Part shown: positions 1-6,457 of the stretch, one piece after another | Layout of the letters: every line of letters begins with the position of its first letter | How positions within the stretch are numbered: position 1 is the first letter of the stretch | Source: Bacillota bacterium | GTDB taxonomy: Bacteria; Bacillota; Clostridia; Clostridiales; Clostridiaceae | Length of the DNA: 6,457 bases | Direction: 5' to 3' | Assembly: GCA_023424785.1 (NCBI GenBank) | Contig: JAFADP010000044.1 | Coordinates: forward strand, 1 to 6,457 | Notes under the pieces: model-generated | The model's input: the letters and a program-made list of their open reading frames with translations, nothing else | What the model was told of the DNA's origin: nothing | The model's database searches: none | Made by a program: the position numbers and the translations under genes

Positions 1-101
1 GGTATAGAATTAAGCTCATTTGCTAATGCATTAAATCTTTGTGCAAATATTGGATCTTTCATCCTTCTTTGTATTAACATAATTAATTCATAAGGAGTCA
101 A
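1..101 (-). CDS. Unrecognised small protein, N-terminal part only (runs off the left edge)
   Basis: An open frame enters from a probable TTG start at 101-99 and stays open for 33 codons to the window edge. It reads MTPYELIMLIQRRMKDPIFA, then QRFNALANELNSI. The segment is charged and probably helical, with no signal peptide or membrane segment. TTG is chosen because AGGTGA (112-107) matches the anti-Shine-Dalgarno complement with a 5-nt spacer. The upstream in-frame GTG at 110-108 lies inside that site and directly follows an in-frame TAG (113-111). The first in-frame ATG (80-78) has no ribosome binding site. Codon use matches the glt genes. It has the same orientation as gltBD but sits beyond a strong terminator and a 172-nt spacer, so it is probably transcribed separately. 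I do not recognise the family, and no function can be assigned. The gene call rests on RBS, open frame and plausible composition only. Confidence 0.6.
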   Translation of the reverse strand, partial: MTPYELIMLIQRRMKDPIFAQRFNALANELNSI

Positions 102-106
102 TGTAT

Positions 107-116
107 TCACCTACCT
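107..116 (-). promoter_or_regulatory. Ribosome binding site that decides the TTG start of the left-edge gene
   Basis: On the minus strand this reads AGGTAGGTGA. The last six bases, AGGTGA, match the complement of the 16S rRNA 3' end and lie 5 nt before TTG 101. The alternative GTG (110-108) would be buried in this site and has only a weak AGG 3 nt upstream. This supports initiation at TTG. Confidence 0.55.
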
Positions 117-125
117 AAAGTTTAC

Positions 126-131
126 ATTATA
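126..131 (-). promoter_or_regulatory. Possible -10 element for the left-edge gene
   Basis: The minus strand carries a perfect TATAAT at 131-126. It would start a transcript near 119, just upstream of the RBS at 116-107. No convincing -35 lies 16-18 nt upstream: the hexamer at 17 nt is AGATTT. In a spacer this rich in A/T, a chance TATAAT is likely. An alternative pair further upstream is TTGTAT (262-257) with TATTAT 18 nt later. This is a weak call, made mainly because the strong terminator upstream implies that the gene needs a promoter of its own. Confidence 0.25.
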
Positions 132-273
132 ATTTATCTTATTCATATAAATCTCTAATGTTACTTAAAAGTAATATAAATACTCCTTCTATTTTTATTT
201 TATATATAAACTTTATACTATATAAATTATATAATAATCTATTAAGGATTATTTATACAATATAAAATAATAT

Positions 274-300
274 AAAAAAAGTGGCAAAGCCACTTTTTTT
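274..300 (-). terminator. Intrinsic terminator of the gltBD operon, fused to the gltD stop codon
   Basis: On the minus strand the 5' arm AAAAAAAGTGGC (300-289) pairs perfectly with GCCACTTTTTTT (285-274) around a TTT loop. This gives a 12-bp stem with a G/C-rich core of 5 bp next to the loop and a run of seven T, the classic rho-independent layout. The second and third bases of the gltD TAA stop (301-299) are already part of the 5' arm, so there is no untranslated gap. The element is symmetric, with A-tract and T-tract on both sides, and could stop transcription in both directions. The neighbouring gene is co-oriented, so the minus-strand role is the relevant one. Confidence 0.93.
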
Positions 301-1786
301 ATTCTAAGTTAGTATATCCCATTAATTTATTATCTACTTCTTTTGCTACTTCTCTTCCTTCTTTTATAGCCCAAACAACTAGAGATTGACCTCTATGCAT
401 ATCTCCTGCTACAAATACATTCTTTACTGAAGTTTCATATTTTCCTTGTTCAGTTAATACATTTGTACGTCCATCAACTTCTACATTAAATGCTTTTGTA
501 ACATAACTTTGACTACCTAAGAACCCAGCAGCAATTAAAACTAAATCTGCTTCTAATTCATATTCTGAACCTGGAATTTCTGCCATAAACATTCTTCCAG
601 TTTCTTCATCTTTTTTACTTTCTAATTTAACTAATTTAACTTTAACTAATTCTCCAGCTTCATTAGCTATAAATTCTTTAACAGTAGTTTGATAAATTCT
701 TGGATCATTTCCAAACACTGCTATAGCTTCTTCTTGACCATAGTCTGTTTTACAAACTCTTGGCCATTGTGGCCATGGATTGCTTTCTGTTCTTTCATCA
801 GGAAGCTTAGGCATCATTTCTAGTTGAATTACAGATGCTGCTCCATGTCTAATAGATGTACCAACACAGTCATTTCCTGTATCTCCACCACCTATTACTA
901 TAACCTTTTTATCTTTTGCAGAAATATAGTTTCCATCTTGTAAATTAGAATTTAGAAGGCTCTTTGTAGTAGATTTTAAGAAATCAACTGCAAAGTAAAT
1001 TCCTCTTGCTTCTCTTCCTGGCACATTTATATCTCTAGGATTAGAAGCTCCACATGCTAATACTACAGAATCATATTCCTTCATTAATCTTGATGCTTTA
1101 TAATTTGTACCTATATTAGCATTAGTTACAAATTTTACACCTTCTTCTTTCATTAAATTAACCTTACGGTCAATTATATGTTTTTCAAGCTTCATATTTG
1201 GTATACCATACATTAAAAGACCACCAATACGATCTTCTCTTTCATATACAGTAACTTCATGTCCACGCTTATTTAATTGATCAGCTGCTGCAAGTCCTGA
1301 TGGTCCTGAACCTACTACTGCAACCTTCTTTCCAGTTCTAACCTTTGGTACTTGTGGCTTTATATATCCTGTTGAATATGCCTTTTCAATTATACCTAAT
1401 TCATTTTCTTTAATAGAAACAGAATCTCCATTTAATCCGCAAGTACAAGCTGCTTCACAAGGTGCAGGACATACTCTTGCTGTAAACTCTGGAAAAGAAT
1501 TTGTTTTTAAAAGACGATTAACTGCTTCTTTATCATTTCCTATATAAACTAAATCATTCCACTCTGGTATTAGATTGTGAAGTGGGCAACCTGTTGTTGC
1601 CCCATTTAGTAACATACCTGATTGACAAAATGGTACTCCACATTCCATACAACGAGCTCCTTGAATTTTTCTCTTCTCGTCAGATAGTAGACCATGGAAT
1701 TCGTTAAAATTATTAATTCTTTCTAATGGCTCTACAGCTTCGCTAACTAAACGATCATATTCTAAAAAACCTGTTGGTTTTCCCAT
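299..1786 (-). CDS. gltD: Glutamate synthase small (beta) subunit
   Basis: This 495-residue flavoprotein passes electrons from NAD(P)H to the large subunit in the cytosolic GOGAT complex. The N-terminal DPD-II-like domain carries eight cysteines for iron-sulfur clusters: C46, C49, C54, C67, C106, C110, C114 and C116. The FAD fold follows, with GxGxxG at 159-164 (VVGSGPSG), an acidic ribose ligand E182 and the family motif GGLLMYGIP at 188-196. The nucleotide fold has GGGDTG at 299-304, and the second FAD motif is VFVAGD at 457-462 followed by RGQSLVVWAI. Length is normal for bacterial GltD and no key residue is missing. The longest frame starts at 1819, inside gltB, but ATG 1786 is preferred. 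It has GGGAGG 8 nt upstream and gives the family-typical beginning MGKPTGF. The gene lies 13 nt after gltB and ends in the terminator. E323 after the second nucleotide-fold strand may favour NADH over NADPH, which is an inference from family comparison by memory. Confidence 0.97.
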   Translation of the reverse strand: MGKPTGFLEYDRLVSEAVEPLERINNFNEFHGLLSDEKRKIQGARCMECGVPFCQSGMLLNGATTGCPLHNLIPEWNDLVYIGNDKEAVNRLLKTNSFPEFTARVCPAPCEAACTCGLNGDSVSIKENELGIIEKAYSTGYIKPQVPKVRTGKKVAVVGSGPSGLAAADQLNKRGHEVTVYEREDRIGGLLMYGIPNMKLEKHIIDRKVNLMKEEGVKFVTNANIGTNYKASRLMKEYDSVVLACGASNPRDINVPGREARGIYFAVDFLKSTTKSLLNSNLQDGNYISAKDKKVIVIGGGDTGNDCVGTSIRHGAASVIQLEMMPKLPDERTESNPWPQWPRVCKTDYGQEEAIAVFGNDPRIYQTTVKEFIANEAGELVKVKLVKLESKKDEETGRMFMAEIPGSEYELEADLVLIAAGFLGSQSYVTKAFNVEVDGRTNVLTEQGKYETSVKNVFVAGDMHRGQSLVVWAIKEGREVAKEVDNKLMGYTNLE

Positions 1787-1794
1787 ACTTATTG

Positions 1795-1800
1795 CCTCCC
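1795..1800 (-). promoter_or_regulatory. gltD ribosome binding site overlapping the gltB stop codon
   Basis: The minus strand reads GGGAGG at 1800-1795, 8 nt before ATG 1786. Its first G is the last base of the gltB TAG stop (1802-1800). This site fixes the gltD start at 1786 and rules against the longer frame from 1819. The overlap with the stop codon suggests that ribosomes finishing gltB help to load gltD, keeping the two subunits in balance. Confidence 0.88.
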
Positions 1801-4800
1801 TACTTTCTTGTGTTTGCATAGAATGCTTCGATTTGTGCTTGTTCTGAACTTAATCCCTTTTCTTCCATTTGAACAATGGCATTAAGCATACGCTTATAAT
1901 CATGAGGAATTATTTTCTTAAACTTAGGTAGATATTCACCAAAGTTATCTAAGATTTCTTTACCTTTCTTAGAACCAGTATGTTCTACGTGTTCTTGTAT
2001 TAATTCCTTAAGTTCTAGAACATCATATTTTGAAGTTAATTCTTCAGATGAAACAAGTTCCTTATTAAGTCTTGTGTATAAATCTCTATCTTCATCAAGA
2101 ACATAAGCTATTCCACCACTCATACCTGCAGCAAAGTTCTTGCCAGTCTTACCAAGAACAACAACTCTACCACCAGTCATATATTCACATCCATGTTCTC
2201 CAACACCTTCAACAACAGCAGTTGCACCTGAATTTCTTACACAGAATCTTTCTCCTGCTACACCATTTATAAATGCCTTACCACTTGTTGCACCGTATAA
2301 AGCAACATTACCTATGATAATATTTTCATCTTCTTTAAACTTAACATTAGCTTGTGGATAAACTACCAACTTACCACCTGATAATCCCTTACCGAAGTAG
2401 TCATTACTATCTCCTATAAGTTCTAGTGTTAATCCCTTAGGAATAAATGCACCAAAACTTTGTCCTCCACTACCATTACATTTAACAGTAAATGTATCAT
2501 CATCTAATGTATTATGATATTTCTTTGTTATTTCAGAACCTAATATAGTTCCTAATGTTCTATCAATATTTGTTACATCAACTTCTATTGTTTTCTTTTG
2601 CTTATGTTGGATAGCAGTTTTTAATTTCTTTAAAAGCACTCTTTCATCTAGTGTGTTTTCAAGTTCAAAGTCATAAACTTGTTTATTATTATATTTAATT
2701 TCTTCTCCAACAAATGGATTATTTAATATTCTAGATAAATCTACAGTGCTAGCTTTTTCGCTATCTATATCTTTTCTTTGAACTAATAAATCTGTTCTAC
2801 CTACTAATTCATCAACAGTCCTTACACCAAGTTTAGCCATATATTCTCTTAACTCTTGTGCAATAAATCTCATAAAGTTAATTACATATTCTGGCTTACC
2901 TTTAAATCTCTTTCTTAATTCTGGATTTTGAGTAGCTATACCTACTGGACATGTATCTAAGTTACATACTCTCATCATTACACATCCTATAGTTACAAGT
3001 GGTGCAGTTGCAAATCCAAATTCTTCTGCTCCAAGTAATGCAGCTATTGCAACATCTCTACCAGTCATAAGTTTACCATCTGTTTCAAGTATAACTTTAT
3101 TTCTTAATCCATTCATTATTAATGTTTGATGAGTTTCAGCAAGTCCAAGTTCCCATGGAAGACCTGCATTATAGATAGAATTTCTAGGTGCTGCACCTGT
3201 ACCTCCATCATATCCTGATACTAGTATTACTTGTGCCCCTGCTTTAGCAACACCAGCAGCGACTGTACCAACTCCTGCTTCTGAAACTAATTTTACTGAT
3301 ATTCTTGCATCTTTATTAGCATTTTTACAGTCATAAATTAATTGAGCTAAATCTTCAATTGAATAAATATCATGGTGTGGTGGTGGTGATATTAATCCAA
3401 CTCCAGGAGTAGAGTGTCTAGTTTTAGCTACCCATGGATATACTTTACCAGCTGGTAATTGTCCCCCTTCACCTGGTTTTGCTCCTTGAGCCATTTTTAT
3501 TTGAATTTCTTTTGCACTTGTTAAGTATTTTGAAGTAACTCCGAATCTACCAGATGCAACTTGTTTAATAGCTGAGCATCTATTTAATCCATCTTCTCCA
3601 ACTGTTAATCTTTCTAAGTCTTCTCCACCTTCACCACTATTTGATTTACCTTGAATTGTATTCATGGCAATAGCTAAAGTTTCATGAGCTTCCTTAGAAA
3701 TTGAACCGTAACTCATAGCTCCAGTTTTAAATCTCTTAACTATTGAATCAACGCTTTCAACTTCATCTATTGATATTCCTTGTTCAGGATAATTAAAGTC
3801 CATTAATCCTCTTAAGTTCATTGGACTAACTTCTTCATTAATTAATGAAGAATATTCCTTAAATAAGTTATAATCTCCAGACTTTGTAGCTTGTTGTAAT
3901 AGGTATATTGATTTAGGGTTATATAAGTGTTCTTCTTTTTCGCTTCTTAGCTTATGGCTTCCAACACTATCTAATGTTAAATCAACCTTAAGTCCTAATG
4001 AATCAAAAGCTGATGAATGAAGTTCATCTACATCTCTTTCTATATCCTTTAAGCTAACACCTTCAACTCTACTTACTGTATTTGTGAAGTATTTATTTAT
4101 AACATCTGAATTTATACCAATTGCTTCAAATATTTGTGAACCTTGATAACTTTGGATTGTAGATATACCCATCTTAGATGCTATCTTAACAATTCCATGA
4201 AGTATTGCGTTGTTGTAATCATCAACAGCTGCATAATAATCCTTATCAAGCATATCTTTATCTATTAATTCTCTAATACTTTCTTGTGCTAAATATGGAT
4301 TAATTGCACATGCACCATATCCTAATAATGTTGCAAAATGATGTACTTCTCTTGGCTCACCACTTTCAAGTATCATAGCTACTGAAGTTCTCTTCTTAGT
4401 CTTTACTAAGTGTTGTTGAAGTGCTGATACTGCTAATAATGATGGAATAGCAACGTGATTTTCATCTACTCCTCTATCTGAAAGTATTAAAATATTTGCT
4501 CCATCTCTATAAGCTCTATCTGCTTCAACAAATAAATGTTCTATAGCTTTTTCTAATCTTGTATTTTTATAATAAAGTATTGGGATTACTTTTACTTTAA
4601 ATCCTTCTACGTTCATTGCTTTTATTTTTAATAAATCAGTACTTGTAAGTATTGGATTATTAACTTTTAATACTCTACAGTTTACTGGATTTTCTTCTAA
4701 TAAGTTTCCATCTTCTCCTATATATACTGAAGTTGATGTTACTATTTCTTCTCTTATTGCATCTATTGGTGGGTTAGTTACTTGAGCAAATAATTGCTTA

Positions 4801-6353
4801 AAGTAGTTAAATAAAGGTTGATGCATTTTTGAAAGAACTGGTATAGGACTATCAACACCCATTGCTGCTACTGCTTCTGATCCATTCTTAGCCATTGGAA
4901 GTATAGAATTTTTTAAATCTTCATAAGTATATCCAAATGCTTTTTGAAGCATAGCTCTTTCTGATGGTGAATATTCTTGTACTTTCTTATTTGGTATTGG
5001 TAATTTTCTTAATTTTAAAAGATTATTATCTAACCATTCTCCGTAAGGTTGTCTTGCTGCATAACGTTCTTTTAAAGTATCATCATCTACAATTTCACCC
5101 TTAACTGTATCTACAAGTAACATTTTTCCTGGTCTTAATCTATCCTTAAGAACTATCTTTGAAGGATCTATATCAAGAACACCAACTTCTGATGAAAGTA
5201 TTAAATTATCATCATCTGTTATATAGTAACGAGAAGGTCTAAGACCATTTCTATCTAAAACAGCTCCCATTACATCTCCATCACTAAATAATATTGAAGC
5301 TGGGCCATCCCATGGCTCCATCATTGTAGCATAATATTGATAGAAATCCTTCTTTGTTTGACTTATTTTATTCTTTCCACTCCATGGTTCTGGTATTGTT
5401 ATCATAACAGCAAGTGGTAGTTCCATTCCATTCATAACTAAGAATTCTAAAGTATTATCAAGCATTGCTGAATCTGAACCTTCTTGATTAACTACTGGTA
5501 GAACCTTATGCATTTCATCTTTAAGATACTTTGATGACATATTTTCTTCACGTGCAAGCATTTTATCTGCATTTCCACGAATAGTATTAATTTCACCATT
5601 ATGTACCATAAATCTGTTTGGATGAGCTCTTTGCCAACTTGGGTTTGTATTAGTTGAGAAACGTGAGTGAACCATAGCTATAGCTGATTCATACTCTGGA
5701 TGTTGTAAATCTTCGAAGAATAAACGAAGTTGTCCAACTAAGAACATTCCCTTATATACTATTGTACGGCTTGATAATGATACAACATAAGTATTATCAT
5801 TACTTTGTTCAAAAACTCTACGTACTATATAAAGTTTTCTATCAAAATCTAATCCTTGTTTAATATCTTTAGGTCTTTTAATAAAACCTTGCATAATATA
5901 AGGCATACAATCTACAGCCTTACTTCCTAATACGCTAGGATTTGTTGGTACTTCTCTCCAACCTAAGAATTCTAATCCTTCTTTTTCTACTATTATTTCA
6001 AACATTTTCTTTGCTTGATTTCTCTTAAGTTCATCTTGTGGGAAGAAGAACATACCTATTCCGTAATCTCTTTCATTACCTAAAAAAATACCGAGAGAAG
6101 AAACTGCGTTAACGAAGAACTTATGTGAAATTTGTAGTAAAATCCCTACTCCGTCTCCAGTCTTTCCCTCGGCATCTTTGCCGGCTCTATGTTCTAAATT
6201 TTCAACTATCTTAAGTGCATTTGCTACAGTCTCGTGAGTTTTTATACCCTTAATGTTGACTACAGCTCCAATACCACAATTATCATGTTCAAACTGTGGA
6301 CTATACATTCCTAAAGCTTCATTGCTTTCCAAATTATACGTTTTATTATTCAT
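1800..6353 (-). CDS. gltB: Glutamate synthase large (alpha) subunit
   Basis: The 1517-residue catalytic subunit of GOGAT converts glutamine plus 2-oxoglutarate to two glutamates. Numbering is from ATG 6353. The class II glutaminase domain begins at Cys26 (in HDNCGIG), the expected nucleophile after removal of a 25-residue propeptide, with HSRFSTNT at 229-236 and NGEINT at 252-257. A central linker domain follows. The FMN barrel contains TGAMSYGSIS (877-886), GEGGED (907-912), GAKPGEGGQLPAGK and the [3Fe-4S] ligands C1124, C1130 and C1135 in C-x5-C-x4-C spacing. The C-terminal GXGXG beta-helix starts near 1250 and includes NGSGGQSFGAF near 1293. Length is typical and there is no frameshift or missing key residue. 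ATG 6359 is also in frame but sits too close to the RBS. The gene is first in the operon, behind its own promoter, with gltD 13 nt downstream. In B. subtilis the equivalent large subunit is called GltA. Confidence 0.97.
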   Translation of the reverse strand: MNNKTYNLESNEALGMYSPQFEHDNCGIGAVVNIKGIKTHETVANALKIVENLEHRAGKDAEGKTGDGVGILLQISHKFFVNAVSSLGIFLGNERDYGIGMFFFPQDELKRNQAKKMFEIIVEKEGLEFLGWREVPTNPSVLGSKAVDCMPYIMQGFIKRPKDIKQGLDFDRKLYIVRRVFEQSNDNTYVVSLSSRTIVYKGMFLVGQLRLFFEDLQHPEYESAIAMVHSRFSTNTNPSWQRAHPNRFMVHNGEINTIRGNADKMLAREENMSSKYLKDEMHKVLPVVNQEGSDSAMLDNTLEFLVMNGMELPLAVMITIPEPWSGKNKISQTKKDFYQYYATMMEPWDGPASILFSDGDVMGAVLDRNGLRPSRYYITDDDNLILSSEVGVLDIDPSKIVLKDRLRPGKMLLVDTVKGEIVDDDTLKERYAARQPYGEWLDNNLLKLRKLPIPNKKVQEYSPSERAMLQKAFGYTYEDLKNSILPMAKNGSEAVAAMGVDSPIPVLSKMHQPLFNYFKQLFAQVTNPPIDAIREEIVTSTSVYIGEDGNLLEENPVNCRVLKVNNPILTSTDLLKIKAMNVEGFKVKVIPILYYKNTRLEKAIEHLFVEADRAYRDGANILILSDRGVDENHVAIPSLLAVSALQQHLVKTKKRTSVAMILESGEPREVHHFATLLGYGACAINPYLAQESIRELIDKDMLDKDYYAAVDDYNNAILHGIVKIASKMGISTIQSYQGSQIFEAIGINSDVINKYFTNTVSRVEGVSLKDIERDVDELHSSAFDSLGLKVDLTLDSVGSHKLRSEKEEHLYNPKSIYLLQQATKSGDYNLFKEYSSLINEEVSPMNLRGLMDFNYPEQGISIDEVESVDSIVKRFKTGAMSYGSISKEAHETLAIAMNTIQGKSNSGEGGEDLERLTVGEDGLNRCSAIKQVASGRFGVTSKYLTSAKEIQIKMAQGAKPGEGGQLPAGKVYPWVAKTRHSTPGVGLISPPPHHDIYSIEDLAQLIYDCKNANKDARISVKLVSEAGVGTVAAGVAKAGAQVILVSGYDGGTGAAPRNSIYNAGLPWELGLAETHQTLIMNGLRNKVILETDGKLMTGRDVAIAALLGAEEFGFATAPLVTIGCVMMRVCNLDTCPVGIATQNPELRKRFKGKPEYVINFMRFIAQELREYMAKLGVRTVDELVGRTDLLVQRKDIDSEKASTVDLSRILNNPFVGEEIKYNNKQVYDFELENTLDERVLLKKLKTAIQHKQKKTIEVDVTNIDRTLGTILGSEITKKYHNTLDDDTFTVKCNGSGGQSFGAFIPKGLTLELIGDSNDYFGKGLSGGKLVVYPQANVKFKEDENIIIGNVALYGATSGKAFINGVAGERFCVRNSGATAVVEGVGEHGCEYMTGGRVVVLGKTGKNFAAGMSGGIAYVLDEDRDLYTRLNKELVSSEELTSKYDVLELKELIQEHVEHTGSKKGKEILDNFGEYLPKFKKIIPHDYKRMLNAIVQMEEKGLSSEQAQIEAFYANTRK
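3831..3852. repeat. 22-bp perfect palindrome inside gltB
   Basis: The half-site TTCTTCATTAA (3831-3841) is followed at once by its exact reverse complement (3842-3852). It lies in the gltB coding frame, where it encodes the peptide SSLINEE in the region between the central and FMN domains. No T run follows on either strand, so it is not a terminator. It may be a coincidence of codon choice or an mRNA hairpin. Confidence 0.6.
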
Positions 6354-6362
6354 AAGCATTAG

Positions 6363-6370
6363 TCCTTTCT
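6363..6370 (-). promoter_or_regulatory. gltB ribosome binding site that favours ATG 6353
   Basis: The minus strand reads AGAAAGGA at 6370-6363, an eight-base match to the complement of a clostridial 16S rRNA 3' end (AGAAAGGAGG). Two in-frame ATGs follow. ATG 6359 is only 3 nt from the GGA. ATG 6353 is 9 nt away, the normal distance. The second is therefore the better start; the first would add only Met-Leu. Confidence 0.8.
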
Positions 6371-6397
6371 AATATTTTTATGATTTAATGTAATTAA

Positions 6398-6426
6398 AAT
6401 ATACATGATTTTTTTTCATATGTAAA
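6398..6426 (-). promoter_or_regulatory. Sigma-A type promoter of the gltBD operon
   Basis: The -35 hexamer TTTACA (6426-6421) and -10 hexamer TATATT (6403-6398) each differ from consensus at one position and are separated by exactly 17 nt. A TG lies immediately before the -10. Transcription would start near 6391, giving a leader of about 38 nt to ATG 6353. The spacer holds A8 flanked by ATGA (6419-6416) and TCAT (6408-6405), a small dyad that could be a protein site. With such a short leader, a riboswitch or antiterminator downstream of this start site is not possible. The background is very A/T-rich, so a chance match is the main doubt. Confidence 0.65.
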
Positions 6427-6447
6427 TAGTTTTTTTTAAAAAATTAA
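6427..6447 (-). promoter_or_regulatory. A/T tract upstream of the -35: UP-like element or weak CodY-like site
   Basis: Directly upstream of the -35 lies a T6-A8 tract (6443-6430), the usual composition of an UP element contacted by the RNA polymerase alpha subunit. Within it, AATTTTTTAAAAAAA (6445-6431) matches the CodY consensus AATTTTCWGAAAATT at 11 of 15 positions. That is a weak score in such a background. CodY control of nitrogen genes is known in Firmicutes, but this match alone does not establish it. Confidence 0.25.
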
Positions 6448-6457
6448 GTTTTTTCCA

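Larger units (their letters stand above)
102..273. other. A/T-rich spacer between the gltD terminator and the left-edge gene
   Basis: The 172 nt are almost entirely A and T, and I see no supported gene on either strand. The spacer holds two small dyads. One is TTACTT (161-166), 2 nt, AAGTAA (169-174). The other is an imperfect pair at 249-257 and 261-270 with one bulged base. It also has repeated TTTATATA tracts. On the minus strand an RBS-like AGAAGGAG occurs near 190-183, but no usable start with a meaningful open frame follows it. No tRNA-like or riboswitch-like fold is evident. Confidence 0.5.

Noticed and set aside
161..174. TTACTT-AA-AAGTAA dyad in the spacer
   Set aside because: The arms are only 6 nt of A/T-rich sequence with a 2-nt loop, expected by chance here. 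There is no known operator match.
249..270. Imperfect A/T hairpin just after the terminator
   Set aside because: It has a pure A/T stem with a bulge and no G/C core, so it is too weak to be a second terminator.
761..776. TGGCCA repeated with 3 nt between, both direct and inverted
   Set aside because: It arises from the conserved PWPQWP peptide of GltD, where CCATGG/TGGCCA-type codons repeat. No independent signal is needed.
2072..2272. Plus-strand 66-codon frame rich in H, Q and L
   Set aside because: It lies wholly antisense to the conserved GXGXG region of gltB. Its composition is what the reverse complement of Gly/Val-rich A/T-biased codons gives, and no credible RBS or known motif is present.
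2140..2361. Plus-strand 73-codon frame rich in P, S and T
   Set aside because: It is also antisense to gltB and overlaps the previous frame. It looks like a shadow of the conserved sense protein and not a gene.
5303..5315. GCCAT-CCC-ATGGC hairpin in gltB
   Set aside because: It is a short stem within codons for the conserved EPWDGPA stretch, and no T run follows. It is best explained by coding constraint.
299..6359. Mobile element, CRISPR array, phage or new defence system
   Set aside because: The window is filled by two intact housekeeping genes with uniform codon use. I see no spaced repeats, transposase, terminal inverted repeats or attachment-site duplications.
6360..6457. Possible glutamine riboswitch or ANTAR-type antiterminator leader before gltB
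   Set aside because: The likely start site leaves about 38 nt of leader. No paired stem-loops or conserved riboswitch bases are visible.

Overview
The window comes from a low-GC Firmicute, most likely Clostridium sensu stricto or a close clostridial relative. The evidence is the A/T-rich third codon positions (TTA, AGA, ATA and AAT dominate), strong purine-rich ribosome binding sites that match the AGAAAGGAGG complement of a clostridial 16S rRNA tail, and spacers that are almost pure A/T. All supported genes lie on the minus strand, so transcription runs from high to low coordinates.

Layout, in the direction of transcription. At 6457-6354 there is an A/T-rich upstream region with a good sigma-A type promoter (TTTACA, 17 nt, TATATT) behind an A/T tract, a leader of about 35-40 nt, and a strong RBS. 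At 6353-1800 is gltB, the large subunit of glutamate synthase (GOGAT), intact and full length. After a 13-nt gap, 1786-299 holds gltD, the small subunit, also intact. A strong intrinsic terminator at 300-274 begins inside the gltD stop codon. A 172-nt A/T-rich spacer follows (273-102), and then the first 33 codons of an unrecognised small protein that runs off the left edge (101-1).

GltB and GltD form one enzyme. GltD takes electrons from NAD(P)H through FAD and iron-sulfur clusters. GltB hydrolyses glutamine at its N-terminal cysteine, channels the ammonia to the FMN site and reductively aminates 2-oxoglutarate, for a net yield of two glutamates. With glutamine synthetase, which is not in this window, this is the main route of ammonium assimilation under nitrogen limitation. 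The two genes appear to form a complete two-gene operon with its own promoter, close spacing that suggests translational coupling, and its own terminator.

Both glt start codons are best placed inside the longest open frames: ATG 6353 for gltB and ATG 1786 for gltD. This is an ordinary metabolic locus and I see no sign of a new biological system. The points most worth checking are the acidic residue in the GltD nucleotide-binding fold that hints at NADH use, the TTG start of the partial gene, the terminator fused to the stop codon, and a 22-bp perfect palindrome inside gltB.
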